Assembly: GCF_002837275.1 (NCBI RefSeq)
Contig: NZ_NXIF01000054.1
Coordinates: forward strand, 1 to 52,821
DNA length: 52,821 bases
Reading direction: 5' to 3'
DNA from: Malaciobacter halophilus
Lineage (GTDB): Bacteria; Campylobacterota; Campylobacteria; Campylobacterales; Arcobacteraceae
Part shown: positions 16,886 to 24,930 of the stretch, one piece after another
How the letters are laid out: every line of letters starts with the position of its first letter
Numbering within the stretch: position 1 is the stretch's first letter
The notes under the pieces: generated by a model
The model's input: only the letters and a program-made list of their open reading frames with translations
Database searches by the model: none
Told to the model about the DNA's origin: nothing
Translations under genes and position numbers: made by a program

Positions 16886-18618
16886 TATTTACCTTTTCTA
16901 TTTGCAAATTTAGAGTCACCTTCAGATAATAGAAGCTCTATCATTTTAGCCATATCAGAAGGATTAGTATTTATCTCTTTATCAAGTTCTTCAATTAAAA
17001 CCTCATATTTAGCTGCACCCTCTTCATCTAAACCATTTAAGTTATTCATAATTTGGCTTTTTACTTTTGCTTTTAATCTTCCTTTAGCACTTTGTGCATT
17101 AAACTCATCTTCAAAGCCATGCAGCATATCTCCTACTAAATCTTCATCATTACCATTTTCATTTTTTTTCTTTCCTGTACCATCACCTAATATAACAACT
17201 TCATGATTTACAATAAACTTTCTATAAAAGATAAATAGTAAAATTGCAGCAATTAAATACTGAATATATTCACTGAACTCTTTTAGCAAAGTTTTAATCA
17301 TTACTATTGTATTCTCTTCTGCTTCAATAATATTACCATTTTCATCTACTCTTTGTCCAGACTCTCCAGATAAAGGTGCAAGGCCAACAAACTTAAAGCT
17401 TTTTACACTAATTTTATCTCCTCTTTTTTGGTCATAACCAATAGTTTCTTGTACTATTGACTCAACAGAAGCTATAAAATCATCTTTATTATCAACATTT
17501 TCTAATACAGTAGAATCAAATGTAACAGCAGCACTAATTTTATTTATTCTTGAGTAATTATTATCTTTTTGTTCAATAATCTTTTTTGAAATCTCATAAT
17601 TTGTTAATGTTTTAGTAGATTCATTTGATGATTGAGAGTTGTTATTCCCATTTCCATTTTGTGGTTCTTCAATATTACTATCTACTCCTGCAACTGCACC
17701 ATTGTTTGCAGGTCCACCCTGTGAAGAAGATACATTCTCTACTGTTTCTTGACTTCTAATTGTACCTTCTGGCTCAAAAATCTCTTCTTGAATATGCTTT
17801 TTAATAAAATTTAGATTTACAGTTACCCTTGCTACAACCCTATTTGGCCCTACAATTGGTTCTAACAAAGATACTATTTTTTTCTCATAACCAGACTCTA
17901 ATTTCTCTTTATACTTATTTTGAGTTAAAGATTTTAGATTATCAACTTCATCTTTTGAGTGTTCTAAAAGTGCTCCATCTTGGTCTATTAATTTAATATT
18001 TTCATTTTTAAGATTTGATACAGCAGATGCAATAAAGTTTTTAATTCCATCAATTTGCTTTTGTGTTAAAAAAACTCCAGGCTTTAATGTCAAAACAGCT
18101 GATGCAGTTGGCTCTGTTTTTCTTTCAGTAAAAATTGTATCTTTAGGAATTGCAATCTTTACACTTGCTCTTAAAATACCAGAAAGAGACTCTAATGACC
18201 TAGAAAGTTCCCCTTCTAAAGCTCTTAAATATTTTACTTTATTTTCAAAATTTGTAGTTCCTAAAGAAGATTTTTCAAAAATCTCCCATCCCACATGCTT
18301 ACTTGTAGATGCTTCACTTGTAACTAATTTGATTTTTGCAATATTTATAAACTCTTTTGAAGTTTTTAAAGTTAAGTCATTTCCACTACCAATAACAGAA
18401 AAAGGTACTCCTGAACTCTCTAACTCACTACTTGCTAACATTACTTGGTTTTTTGTTAAGTTTGAAGCAATTGTATAGTTAAATTTTTTATCTTCTGCTT
18501 TGATATTTGAGTAGATTAATAATCCTACTAAAAGCACAAAGAGTAAAGAAAAACCTCCAATTATAACTGCTCTTTGTGCAGCATTTAAATTGTTTACAAA
18601 CTTAAAAAGTTGATCCAT
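16885..18618 (-). CDS. fliF: Flagellar MS-ring protein FliF
   Basis: 577 residues with two membrane segments: one at about residues 17-38 (VIIGGFSLLFVLLVGLLIYS) and one at about 453-475 (YIQYLIAAILLFIFYRKFIV). The periplasmic part contains the ring-building modules with LEGELSRSLESL and RVVARVTVNLNF, and the cytoplasmic tail carries the FliG-binding region near the C-terminus (MAKMIELLL). FliF forms the base plate on which the export gate and C ring assemble. It follows flgB by 16 bases. Confidence 0.97.
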   Translation of the reverse strand: MDQLFKFVNNLNAAQRAVIIGGFSLLFVLLVGLLIYSNIKAEDKKFNYTIASNLTKNQVMLASSELESSGVPFSVIGSGNDLTLKTSKEFINIAKIKLVTSEASTSKHVGWEIFEKSSLGTTNFENKVKYLRALEGELSRSLESLSGILRASVKIAIPKDTIFTERKTEPTASAVLTLKPGVFLTQKQIDGIKNFIASAVSNLKNENIKLIDQDGALLEHSKDEVDNLKSLTQNKYKEKLESGYEKKIVSLLEPIVGPNRVVARVTVNLNFIKKHIQEEIFEPEGTIRSQETVENVSSSQGGPANNGAVAGVDSNIEEPQNGNGNNNSQSSNESTKTLTNYEISKKIIEQKDNNYSRINKISAAVTFDSTVLENVDNKDDFIASVESIVQETIGYDQKRGDKISVKSFKFVGLAPLSGESGQRVDENGNIIEAEENTIVMIKTLLKEFSEYIQYLIAAILLFIFYRKFIVNHEVVILGDGTGKKKNENGNDEDLVGDMLHGFEDEFNAQSAKGRLKAKVKSQIMNNLNGLDEEGAAKYEVLIEELDKEINTNPSDMAKMIELLLSEGDSKFANRKGK

Positions 18619-18634
18619 ATAATATATATCCTAA

Positions 18635-19039
18635 TTAATTTTTTGCAGATGATTCAATAACTGATCTAAAAAGTCTCGAATCCTTTTTAATGGCTGATTG
18701 TAATGCATCAAAAATTACTTTATTTTTTGACATCTCACTCATTTGAGAGTCTAAATTTACATTATTGCCATCATTTTGTTCTTCTAATCCTTTAACTTCA
18801 ACAACATGTTTTTGATTAGGATTTGAAATATTATTTGATGAAGATAGATGCATTGGATTAGTTTTATACATTTCTAATTTACTCTCTCCTGCTTTTTTTA
18901 GTTCACTTTCAAAAACTAAATCTTTTGTTTTATATCCAGGAGTATTAATATTTGCAATATTACTTGAAATGATTTTTTGTCTATCACCTCTAAAATTAAG
19001 CTGATTAAATAATGTATCTGTTACGCTACTTGGCTTCAT
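18635..19039 (-). CDS. flgB: Flagellar basal-body rod protein FlgB
   Basis: 134 residues of a proximal rod subunit. The N-terminal SSNIANINTPGYKTKDLVFE (about residues 26-45) is the classic FlgB version of the rod signature, and the C-terminus has MSKNKVIFDALQSAIKK. It overlaps the flgF stop by 4 bases (ATGA) and lies upstream of fliF. It is separated from flgC, with which it often forms an operon. Confidence 0.95.
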   Translation of the reverse strand: MKPSSVTDTLFNQLNFRGDRQKIISSNIANINTPGYKTKDLVFESELKKAGESKLEMYKTNPMHLSSSNNISNPNQKHVVEVKGLEEQNDGNNVNLDSQMSEMSKNKVIFDALQSAIKKDSRLFRSVIESSAKN

Positions 19040-19755
19040 CTAGTATTATTCCCTATTTTATCAATAACTTTTGCATTTAACTCGTCAATAGTAGTTATAC
19101 CTTTTTGAGTCTGTTGAAATCTTCTGTTTGCATCAATTAAAGCAACCATTGTTGAAACAGTATTAATATTTGATTTTTCTAAAGAACCTTGTATCATCTG
19201 TCCATCATTTAGCTCTAGTTGTTCTACTTGTGCACCCTCTTTTGTCTTATAATTGTTATATCCAACTTTTTCTAAATCTTCAAAATTGACTCTTACAACA
19301 GATATTAAGTTCATATACTCATCTTCAGTTGGAATTGGCTCATTATTATTATCTAAAATATATCTTCCTTTAGAATCAACTAGCATATTATCCAATATTT
19401 TAAACGAACCATCCCTAGTATATTCTACTTGCCCATTCTCATTTAAAACTTTAAAAAATGTATTTGAATCTTTCAAAGCAAAATCTAAAGCATTTCCTGT
19501 TGCAACTATTGGTCCTACTTCTTCATTTATATATTTTCCATTTAGTTTCGGAACAGTATTTGTAATAGTATTAACTTTTGTTGGAGCAAAACCTTCTTGT
19601 TCTGCTCTTTGCAAGTAGTGATTAAATGAACCTTCAGTCATACCTTCTTGTTTAAATCCTGTTGTATTTGCATTAGCAAGATTATTTGATATCATATCAA
19701 CTCTATTTAGTTGATTAACCATCGCTGCTGCTAAAGGATATGTACCTTGATTCAT
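19036..19755 (-). CDS. flgF: Flagellar basal-body rod protein FlgF (FlgG-like)
   Basis: 239 residues of the FlgF/FlgG axial family: NNLANANTTGFK (about 24-35), VEYTRDGSFKILDN (about 110-123) and a C-terminal STMVALIDANRRFQ. It is shorter than the FlgG encoded at 21454 and starts MNQGTYPLA rather than MIRGLYTAA, so it is the proximal rod FlgF, sometimes called FlgG2 in epsilonproteobacteria. It lies 9 bases downstream of the CheZ-type gene, linking rod and chemotaxis genes in one transcript. Confidence 0.9.
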   Translation of the reverse strand: MNQGTYPLAAAMVNQLNRVDMISNNLANANTTGFKQEGMTEGSFNHYLQRAEQEGFAPTKVNTITNTVPKLNGKYINEEVGPIVATGNALDFALKDSNTFFKVLNENGQVEYTRDGSFKILDNMLVDSKGRYILDNNNEPIPTEDEYMNLISVVRVNFEDLEKVGYNNYKTKEGAQVEQLELNDGQMIQGSLEKSNINTVSTMVALIDANRRFQQTQKGITTIDELNAKVIDKIGNNTR

Positions 19756-19764
19756 TAGCTCTCC

Positions 19765-20889
19765 TTAGTTTCCAAATTCTGAGATTAAAGACTCTAAATC
19801 AGCATCATCTAAAACATCTGCTGTGCTATCACCATGTATATGTCTTGCAACAGCAATCTCTTGATGACTACCTTCATCTTCAAATAGATTATTTAAATAT
19901 ATAGAAAGTTTTCTAATTACTGCCATAACTCTTTCTATTTTTTGTCTATTAATATCATGAAATTGCATTAATTCCATTGCTTCAAATATTTGCATATTTT
20001 CAGCATCTAATTTACCATTTATAGAAGCTAAACCCTCTTTTATTTTTGCAGCTTCTTTTAACTGCTCATCAAAAATTGAGATATTTGGAAATTTTTTATT
20101 TAAAGATTCTAAAAGTGCTGTTTGCTTATTTAAAAACTCATCTGTATTTTTTAAAGACTTTTGTACATCATTATTATCATCAAGAACATAACTTAACACA
20201 TCAAAGATTTTAGATGCTTTTTCTTCAGAGTCATTTGCAACTTGACTTAATTGATTTACAACTTTCGTATCTTTTTCTGCTGGTAAAGGAAAAATTCCTT
20301 CATCTATTTTACTCACAATATGTTCTTCAGGGTCATGGCTTTTTTCTTCCACCTTTTCAGTTTTATCTTCAACTACAGGCTTTTCTTGTTTTACTGGTTC
20401 ATTATCAGTAATTCCATCAATACCTGCTAATATATCATCAAAATTATCTTCATTAGATATAGCTTCATTCTCTTGTGAAGATTGTTTTTGGTCTAAAGAA
20501 TCCTCTTTTTCTTCAAAAGAGTCTTCAGAAGATGAGTCAGAAGTATCATCACTTACTCCATCAATTCCTTTTAAAAGCTCATCAATATCTTCATCACTAG
20601 CAGTTGTATCACTATCTTCAACATCATCAATATTTGCTAAAATATCATCTAATTCATCATCACTTGGAGGTTCACTTTGCTCAGATGTTTTATCGTTAGT
20701 ATCTACTGCATCATCTGCTTCAGCTAATAGTTTATCAATATCATCATTTGATATAGGCTCATTACTATCATAAGACTCTGTAGGTTCATCAGCAGCGCTC
20801 TCTTCTACTTTTACTTCTTCAGAATTCTCATTTTCATCTAAATCTAGCCCGTTCATAAGTGATTCTATTTCTTCTTGACTCATACTCAT
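19765..20889 (-). CDS. cheZ: CheZ-type CheY-P phosphatase with long acidic N-terminal extension
   Basis: 374 residues. The C-terminal half (about 205-340) is helical and contains MQFHDINRQKIERVM, in which D312 and Q316 sit four apart exactly like the catalytic D143 and Q147 of Escherichia coli CheZ. The C-terminus, DDADLESLISEFG, resembles the CheY-binding tail of CheZ. The first 160 residues are very acidic and carry repeated peptides of the form (S/N)-acidic-acidic-I/L-D-x-L/I-L: SQEEIESLMNGL at the very N-terminus, SNDDIDKLLAE, SDDELDDILANI, SDEDIDELLKGI and DNFDDILAGI. These resemble the CheY-binding N-terminus of FliM. cheY lies 39 bases upstream in the same operon. A divergent cheZ is known in Helicobacter and Campylobacter (Cj0700), also near this gene neighbourhood. 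No FliM core or SpoA domain is present. Confidence 0.82.
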   Translation of the reverse strand: MSMSQEEIESLMNGLDLDENENSEEVKVEESAADEPTESYDSNEPISNDDIDKLLAEADDAVDTNDKTSEQSEPPSDDELDDILANIDDVEDSDTTASDEDIDELLKGIDGVSDDTSDSSSEDSFEEKEDSLDQKQSSQENEAISNEDNFDDILAGIDGITDNEPVKQEKPVVEDKTEKVEEKSHDPEEHIVSKIDEGIFPLPAEKDTKVVNQLSQVANDSEEKASKIFDVLSYVLDDNNDVQKSLKNTDEFLNKQTALLESLNKKFPNISIFDEQLKEAAKIKEGLASINGKLDAENMQIFEAMELMQFHDINRQKIERVMAVIRKLSIYLNNLFEDEGSHQEIAVARHIHGDSTADVLDDADLESLISEFGN

Positions 20890-20928
20890 AATTTAAACCT
20901 TTTTATATTTAAGTCATAAAAACTAAAA

Positions 20929-21300
20929 TTAGTTTTTTAACACTCCATCAAGTTTCTCTTTTAAAATATCTGCACTAAATGGTTTAACAATATAGTTATT
21001 AACTCCAGCTTTTAAAGCTGTAATAACTTCAGATTTACCACCCTCTGTCGTAATCATAATAATTGGAGTTTTTTGATGATTACCTTCTGATCTTATCTTT
21101 TTTACTAGTTCTAGTCCATTCATATTTGGCATGTTCCAGTCAGTTAAAATTATATCATATTGCGATTCAGAAAGAAGTTTCCAAGCTTTTAAACCATCTT
21201 CAGCTTCGTTGAAATCTTCTTTTGAAAAGCCTAACTGCATAACAACATTACCAATAATCCTTCTCATCGTAGAACTATCATCAACTATTAAAATTTTCAT
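20929..21300 (-). CDS. cheY: Chemotaxis response regulator CheY
   Basis: A 123-residue stand-alone receiver domain. The acidic pocket is D7-D8, the phosphoryl acceptor D54 (LTDWNMP), the switch Thr T84 (MITTEGG), the aromatic Y103 and the conserved Lys K106 (VKPF). The DWNMPNMNG motif is typical of CheY that binds the flagellar switch. It is the first gene of the long minus-strand flagellar transcript, followed by the CheZ-type gene, so signal and signal terminator are made together. Confidence 0.96.
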   Translation of the reverse strand: MKILIVDDSSTMRRIIGNVVMQLGFSKEDFNEAEDGLKAWKLLSESQYDIILTDWNMPNMNGLELVKKIRSEGNHQKTPIIMITTEGGKSEVITALKAGVNNYIVKPFSADILKEKLDGVLKN

Positions 21301-21344
21301 TATTCAAGCCTTTAAAACATTTTATTTTCAAAAAATTGTTAACT

Positions 21345-21350
21345 ATTATA
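21345..21350 (-). promoter_or_regulatory. Candidate -10 element for the cheY-cheZ-flagellar transcript
   Basis: In the 153-base divergent gap the minus strand reads AAATATAATAG, with a perfect TATAAT 45 bases before the cheY ATG. TTTAAA lies roughly where a -35 is expected. I found no GG-N10-GC sigma-54 pattern and no clear sigma-28 box here. Confidence 0.45.
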
Positions 21351-21418
21351 TTTAATTTGTTTTAAATTTACACTTAATATTTTAAGAAAATTTTATCTAA
21401 CTTTAAAAATTCTTTAAA

Positions 21419-21424
21419 TATAAT
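21419..21424 (+). promoter_or_regulatory. Candidate -10 element for flgG
   Basis: The plus strand reads TAAATATAATTTAA with TATAAT 30 bases before the flgG ATG, and AAGGA 6 bases before that ATG. It is back to back with the cheY element about 70 bases away, so the two flagellar transcripts share one control region. Confidence 0.45.
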
Positions 21425-21453
21425 TTAATATTATCTGCAAAAAAGGATTTTTT

Positions 21454-22242
21454 ATGATTAGAGGCTTATATACTGCTGCAACTGGAATGAATTCCCAGCA
21501 AAGTCAAATTGATGTAACATCAAATAATATTGCCAATGTAAATACATTAGGTTTTAAAAAAGATAGAGCCGAATTTCAAGACTTAATGTATGAAACGTTA
21601 AACTACACTGCTGGACAAACTTCTGAAACTACAAGAAATCCTACTGGAATCGATGTAGGAATGGGAGTTAGAGTTTCTGGTGTACAAAAAAGTTTTCTAC
21701 AAGGTGATTTAAAAGCAACAGGAAATCCACTAGATATAGCTATTGAAGGTAATGGTTTTTTTAGAATTACTATGCCTGATGGAGAGACTGCATATACAAG
21801 AAGTGGAGCTTTTAAAGTAAATGATGAAGGAGCTATTGTAAATGCAAATGGTTACCGATTAGACCCTGAAATTGTAATACCTGATAATGTTATAAAACTT
21901 ACAATAGGAAAAGATGGATTAGTAACTGCAACAGATAAAGCAACAGAAACAATTGTTACTTTAGGGCAAATTACTATGTCAGATTTTATTAATCCTGCAG
22001 GTCTAGCTCCAATTGGGGAATCACTATTTAAAGAAACAGAAGCTTCAGGTGCAGCTTTAGAAGGAAATCCTACAGAAAACCAGTTTGGTAACCTTAGACA
22101 AGGTATGATTGAGCTATCAAATGTTAAACTTGTAAATGAAATGGTTGATTTAATTACAGCACAACGTGCTTATGAAGCCAACTCTAAAGCAATAACAACA
22201 ACAGATGAAATGTTAGATATTGTAAATAGATTGAAAAGATAG
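21454..22242 (+). CDS. flgG: Flagellar distal rod protein FlgG
   Basis: 262 residues, the normal FlgG length. The N-terminus MIRGLYTAATGMNSQQ with NNIANVNTLGFKK (about residues 25-37), YTRSGAFKVNDEG (about 113-125) and the C-terminal MVDLITAQRAYEANSKAI are diagnostic. FlgG forms the distal rod that crosses the peptidoglycan. It is the only axial gene in the island on the plus strand, read divergently from cheY, and is followed after 24 bases by a basic protein gene. flgH and flgA do not follow it as they do in many other bacteria. Confidence 0.97.
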   Translation: MIRGLYTAATGMNSQQSQIDVTSNNIANVNTLGFKKDRAEFQDLMYETLNYTAGQTSETTRNPTGIDVGMGVRVSGVQKSFLQGDLKATGNPLDIAIEGNGFFRITMPDGETAYTRSGAFKVNDEGAIVNANGYRLDPEIVIPDNVIKLTIGKDGLVTATDKATETIVTLGQITMSDFINPAGLAPIGESLFKETEASGAALEGNPTENQFGNLRQGMIELSNVKLVNEMVDLITAQRAYEANSKAITTTDEMLDIVNRLKR

Positions 22243-22266
22243 GTAAGTAGGTAACGCTAAACTATT

Positions 22267-22701
22267 ATGGATTTAAAAGAATTAAAAGAGCTTAGAGAAA
22301 AAAATTTTTTAGCCCATAAAAAGAAAAAAAGAGAATACTATTTAAAAAGTAAACTTGAAAAAAAGCTTGAACGAAAACCTAAGAAAAGAGAAATCTTTGA
22401 CTATGAATCACATTTAAGTGGTTTTGATTTTGATAATAGAATTAAAGATATTATCAAACAACAAAAACAGCATGTTGATGATAGAAAAGATAGAATTATT
22501 GCAAAAATAAAAGAGTACAAAAATAAAAAAAGAGAGTACTATTTAGAAAATAAAGATAAAAGATTGCAATACGATAAAGAGTATAGAGAAGAGAAAAAAG
22601 AAGAACTAAGAGAGTATAGAAGAAGATATTATCAAAAAAATAAAGATAAAATCTTACAGAAGCAAAGAGAAAGAAGAAAACAACAAAAAGAAAAAGAGTA
22701 A
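22267..22701 (+). CDS. Highly basic Lys/Arg/Tyr-rich repetitive protein, unknown function
   Basis: 144 residues, about half Lys, Arg and Glu, with no hydrophobic core. A KKREYYL motif occurs twice (about residues 20-26 and 81-87), and the second half repeats a pattern of basic residues with Tyr-Tyr or Glu-Tyr, such as YDKEYREEKKEEL and YRRRYYQKNKDKIL. This looks like long alpha helices or coil, with a strongly basic charge suited to nucleic acid or acidic protein binding. I recognise no family. It ends 3 bases before the next gene, so the two are probably translated together. Codon use is like the neighbours. Confidence 0.6.
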   Translation: MDLKELKELREKNFLAHKKKKREYYLKSKLEKKLERKPKKREIFDYESHLSGFDFDNRIKDIIKQQKQHVDDRKDRIIAKIKEYKNKKREYYLENKDKRLQYDKEYREEKKEELREYRRRYYQKNKDKILQKQRERRKQQKEKE

Positions 22702-22704
22702 AAT

Positions 22705-23811
22705 ATGGCAGAAAAAATAAATCCTGAAAATAATTCAAATGAAATTGTTGATGAAATTAAACTTGATGTTGAAGATTCAAATTTAACAAATGACAACTTA
22801 TCCCTTGAAAATGATGACAAAGATGATGTTCAAATTGAGCCAATTAGTGAAAGTTTAGAATCAGTAGATGAATTAAAAGAGAATGATGAACAAATAGCTC
22901 AAAATGAAGAAAAAGATATAAGTGAATATGCTTTAGAAGAAGATGAATTAGACAATTATTCAGTACAAAAAAAACAGACTAAAATGCAAAAAATCTTAAC
23001 TGCTGTTGCTGCTATTTTGCTTGTAATCTTATCACTTGGCTTAATTTTATATTTTAGTGGATTTTTTGATGAAAAGAAACCAGAACCAAAAGTTGAAAAG
23101 AAAGTTGAAAAGAAAGTTGAAAAGAAATTTGATTTTAAATCAAGAGATATTGACTCTCAAAAATTAAATGAAAAGTTTGATAGACTTACTAAATACGACC
23201 CAAGCTTAGAAACAAAAAGAGCAGAAGAGGAAGCTAGAAAAAAGGCTTTAGAAGAGAAAAAGAAAAAAGAAGAGGAAGAGAAGAAAAGATTAGAAGAGAT
23301 TGAGAAATTAAAAGAAGAGTTAAAAGCACAAAAACAGCTTCTTGAAGATAGAAAAAATGAATTAGTTTCTCAAAAAGAAGAGCTTTTAAAAATGAAAGAC
23401 CAACTTTTAGCAGAAGTTGAAAGAAAAAAAGAAGAGCTACAACAATTAGTTCAAAATAATAACAATGCAATACAAGAGCCTATTATAGAAGAAAAAATAC
23501 CTTCTATACCAAATGAAGAAGTAGTAACTATGAATCATGCTACAAATACTTCAAAAAGCTTTCTGCCACTAATAAATGTATCAGTTATTAAAGGCAATCT
23601 TACAAAAGAGTATTTAGAAAAAATTGAAAGAATTGATAGAAATATTTTACTTTGTAGAGACAATAAAAACAATATTGAGATTTATGTAGGTCCATATGAA
23701 ATGCCAAGTGCAAGAAAAAATCTTTTAGACAAGTTCTTAACCAATGGATTTAACAAAGCTATGTTAGTAGACTTAACAAAAGAAGAGTTTAATAAAAGAT
23801 GTAACTATTAG
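22705..23811 (+). CDS. Single-pass membrane coiled-coil protein with SPOR-like C-terminus
   Basis: 368 residues in four parts: an acidic cytoplasmic N-terminus (about 1-90), one transmembrane helix (about 97-120), a Lys/Glu linker and coiled coil (about 122-252), and a C-terminal globular domain (about 288-366) with NIEIYVGPYEMPSARKNLLD and NGFNKAMLVDL. The last part resembles the SPOR fold (V-G-P-Y, A at the helix start), which binds denuded peptidoglycan in division proteins. A Cys near the C-terminus and one in the SPOR-like part (LLCRD) could form a disulphide. It follows flgG and the basic protein on the same strand, so a role at the cell wall near the flagellum is possible but unproven. 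Confidence 0.65.
   Translation: MAEKINPENNSNEIVDEIKLDVEDSNLTNDNLSLENDDKDDVQIEPISESLESVDELKENDEQIAQNEEKDISEYALEEDELDNYSVQKKQTKMQKILTAVAAILLVILSLGLILYFSGFFDEKKPEPKVEKKVEKKVEKKFDFKSRDIDSQKLNEKFDRLTKYDPSLETKRAEEEARKKALEEKKKKEEEEKKRLEEIEKLKEELKAQKQLLEDRKNELVSQKEELLKMKDQLLAEVERKKEELQQLVQNNNNAIQEPIIEEKIPSIPNEEVVTMNHATNTSKSFLPLINVSVIKGNLTKEYLEKIERIDRNILLCRDNKNNIEIYVGPYEMPSARKNLLDKFLTNGFNKAMLVDLTKEEFNKRCNY
23092..23127 (+). repeat. Three tandem copies of a 12-base unit inside the SPOR-like gene
   Basis: GTTGAAAAGAAA is repeated three times exactly and encodes VEKK three times, just outside the transmembrane helix. Gain or loss of a unit keeps the frame and changes the linker by four residues. Confidence 0.9.
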
Positions 23812-23834
23812 AAAACTTTTATGAGTTTTCTAAT
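23807..23834. terminator. Bidirectional hairpin over both stop codons of two convergent genes
   Basis: Perfect 11-bp arms ATTAGAAAACT and AGTTTTCTAAT around a 6-base loop. The left arm contains the stop of the SPOR-like gene (23809-23811) and the loop holds the rimM stop (23819-23821). The downstream tracts are AT-rich but short of long T runs on either side. Confidence 0.6.
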
Positions 23835-24352
23835 ATATCAAAAGCTAATTTAGTTTCAATTACTTTATTTTTAGTATCTACTTTTAAAATATAAACTTCA
23901 GGAGTATAAGGAATTAGAAAACTTTTTACAAAACCTTCTTTAACTAATATCTCATCTGTTTGTATCTCTAAATAGTCAGTAATTGGGTATCTATGGATTT
24001 CAACTACCTTACCTAACTTTTTATCCTCTTCTATAATTTCACAATCAATAATATCAAACCAAAAGTGTTCATTTGCTTCTAATTGACAATTTTGTTTTGT
24101 ATTTTCTTGTGTCGTAAATAGTAGTTGATTTGTTAGTTTTTTTGCAAGTTCAATATCTTCAAACTCTTCAAACTTAATTGTTTGTCTTGAACTATTAAAA
24201 GATTTTACTTTTAATAAAAGATTTTTATTTGTAGTATATGTAGCACCTTTTTTAAACTGATTAGGAAAATCAGAGTCTATAAAGATTTTTAAATCTCCTT
24301 GTAAACCTACTGTTTTCCCTAATTTTGCTACGTAAATTTTATCTTTAGACAT
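23819..24352 (-). CDS. rimM: 16S rRNA maturation factor RimM
   Basis: 177 residues with the RimM N-terminal barrel (VAKLGKTVGLQGDLKIFI) and the PRC-type barrel (HFWFDIIDCEIIEEDKKLG, then GKVVEIHRYPITDYLEI and FLIPYTPEVYI). RimM binds S19 and helps mature the 30S head. It overlaps no gene and lies 3 bases after khpA. In relatives trmD and rplS follow rimM; here the operon ends and meets a convergent gene. Confidence 0.95.
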   Translation of the reverse strand: MSKDKIYVAKLGKTVGLQGDLKIFIDSDFPNQFKKGATYTTNKNLLLKVKSFNSSRQTIKFEEFEDIELAKKLTNQLLFTTQENTKQNCQLEANEHFWFDIIDCEIIEEDKKLGKVVEIHRYPITDYLEIQTDEILVKEGFVKSFLIPYTPEVYILKVDTKNKVIETKLAFDILENS

Positions 24353-24355
24353 ATT

Positions 24356-24598
24356 TTAATCATTTGCTAATACTTGTATCTTATAAGATACACCGTCTTT
24401 AGCTTTACAACCATTTGCCATAACTTTAAGCGCATTAATCATGTTTCCATTTTTACCAATTAGCTTACCTATATCTGCACTATCAGCGTAGATAGTAACT
24501 TCTGTAAATGTATCATCAATTTTCTCTTCGCAAACAGTCACATCATCAGGCTTACTAACTATAAGCTTGGCATAGTTTTCTATAAAATTTACTATCAT
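24356..24598 (-). CDS. khpA: KH-domain RNA-binding protein KhpA
   Basis: 80 residues forming a single type II KH domain with the signature IGKLIGKNGNMINALK (about residues 42-57) containing the GKNG loop. It lies between rpsP and rimM as in Campylobacter and many Gram-positive bacteria. In some bacteria KhpA pairs with KhpB to bind small RNAs; no KhpB is in this window. Confidence 0.92.
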   Translation of the reverse strand: MIVNFIENYAKLIVSKPDDVTVCEEKIDDTFTEVTIYADSADIGKLIGKNGNMINALKVMANGCKAKDGVSYKIQVLAND

Positions 24599-24615
24599 AA
24601 TAGAAAGCTATATAA

Positions 24616-24843
24616 TTATTTTGAAGCTAATTTTTTAACTTTTTCACTTGGTCTTGCACCAACACTTAACCAATAGTTATATCTCTCTTCATCAAGTTTT
24701 AAAACTTTTGGTTCTGATACTGGGTTATAATAACCAATTGATTCAATCCATCCTGAATCTCTTCTTTTTCTTGAGTCAGTTACAACGATTCTATAAAATG
24801 GTTTTTTGTTTCTTCCCATTCTTGTTAATCTAATTGCTGTCAT
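24616..24843 (-). CDS. rpsP: 30S ribosomal protein S16
   Basis: 75 residues starting [21 protein letters not shown]-like (first 20: [20 protein letters not shown]), then [19 protein letters not shown], the standard S16 sequence. It is first in the rpsP-khpA-rimM group, 87 bases after ffh. Confidence 0.97.
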   Translation of the reverse strand: MTAIRLTRMGRNKKPFYRIVVTDSRKRRDSGWIESIGYYNPVSEPKVLKLDEERYNYWLSVGARPSEKVKKLASK

Positions 24844-24930
24844 ATATTTTTCCTTTTAATTTATTTATAGTATTGAATTCTAAACTCAAATACGATTAAG
24901 TTCACAACTCAATACTATATAGTTTATAAT

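Noticed and set aside
19765-20889. Gene first read as FliM because it begins MSMSQEEIESLM
   Set aside because: No FliM core or SpoA domain follows; the C-terminal half carries the CheZ D-x3-Q motif and cheY is adjacent.
21301-21453. Sigma-54 or sigma-28 promoters for the flagellar genes
   Set aside because: No GG-N10-GC spacing and no clear sigma-28 box was found here or in the other flagellar gaps; only TATAAT-type elements are seen.
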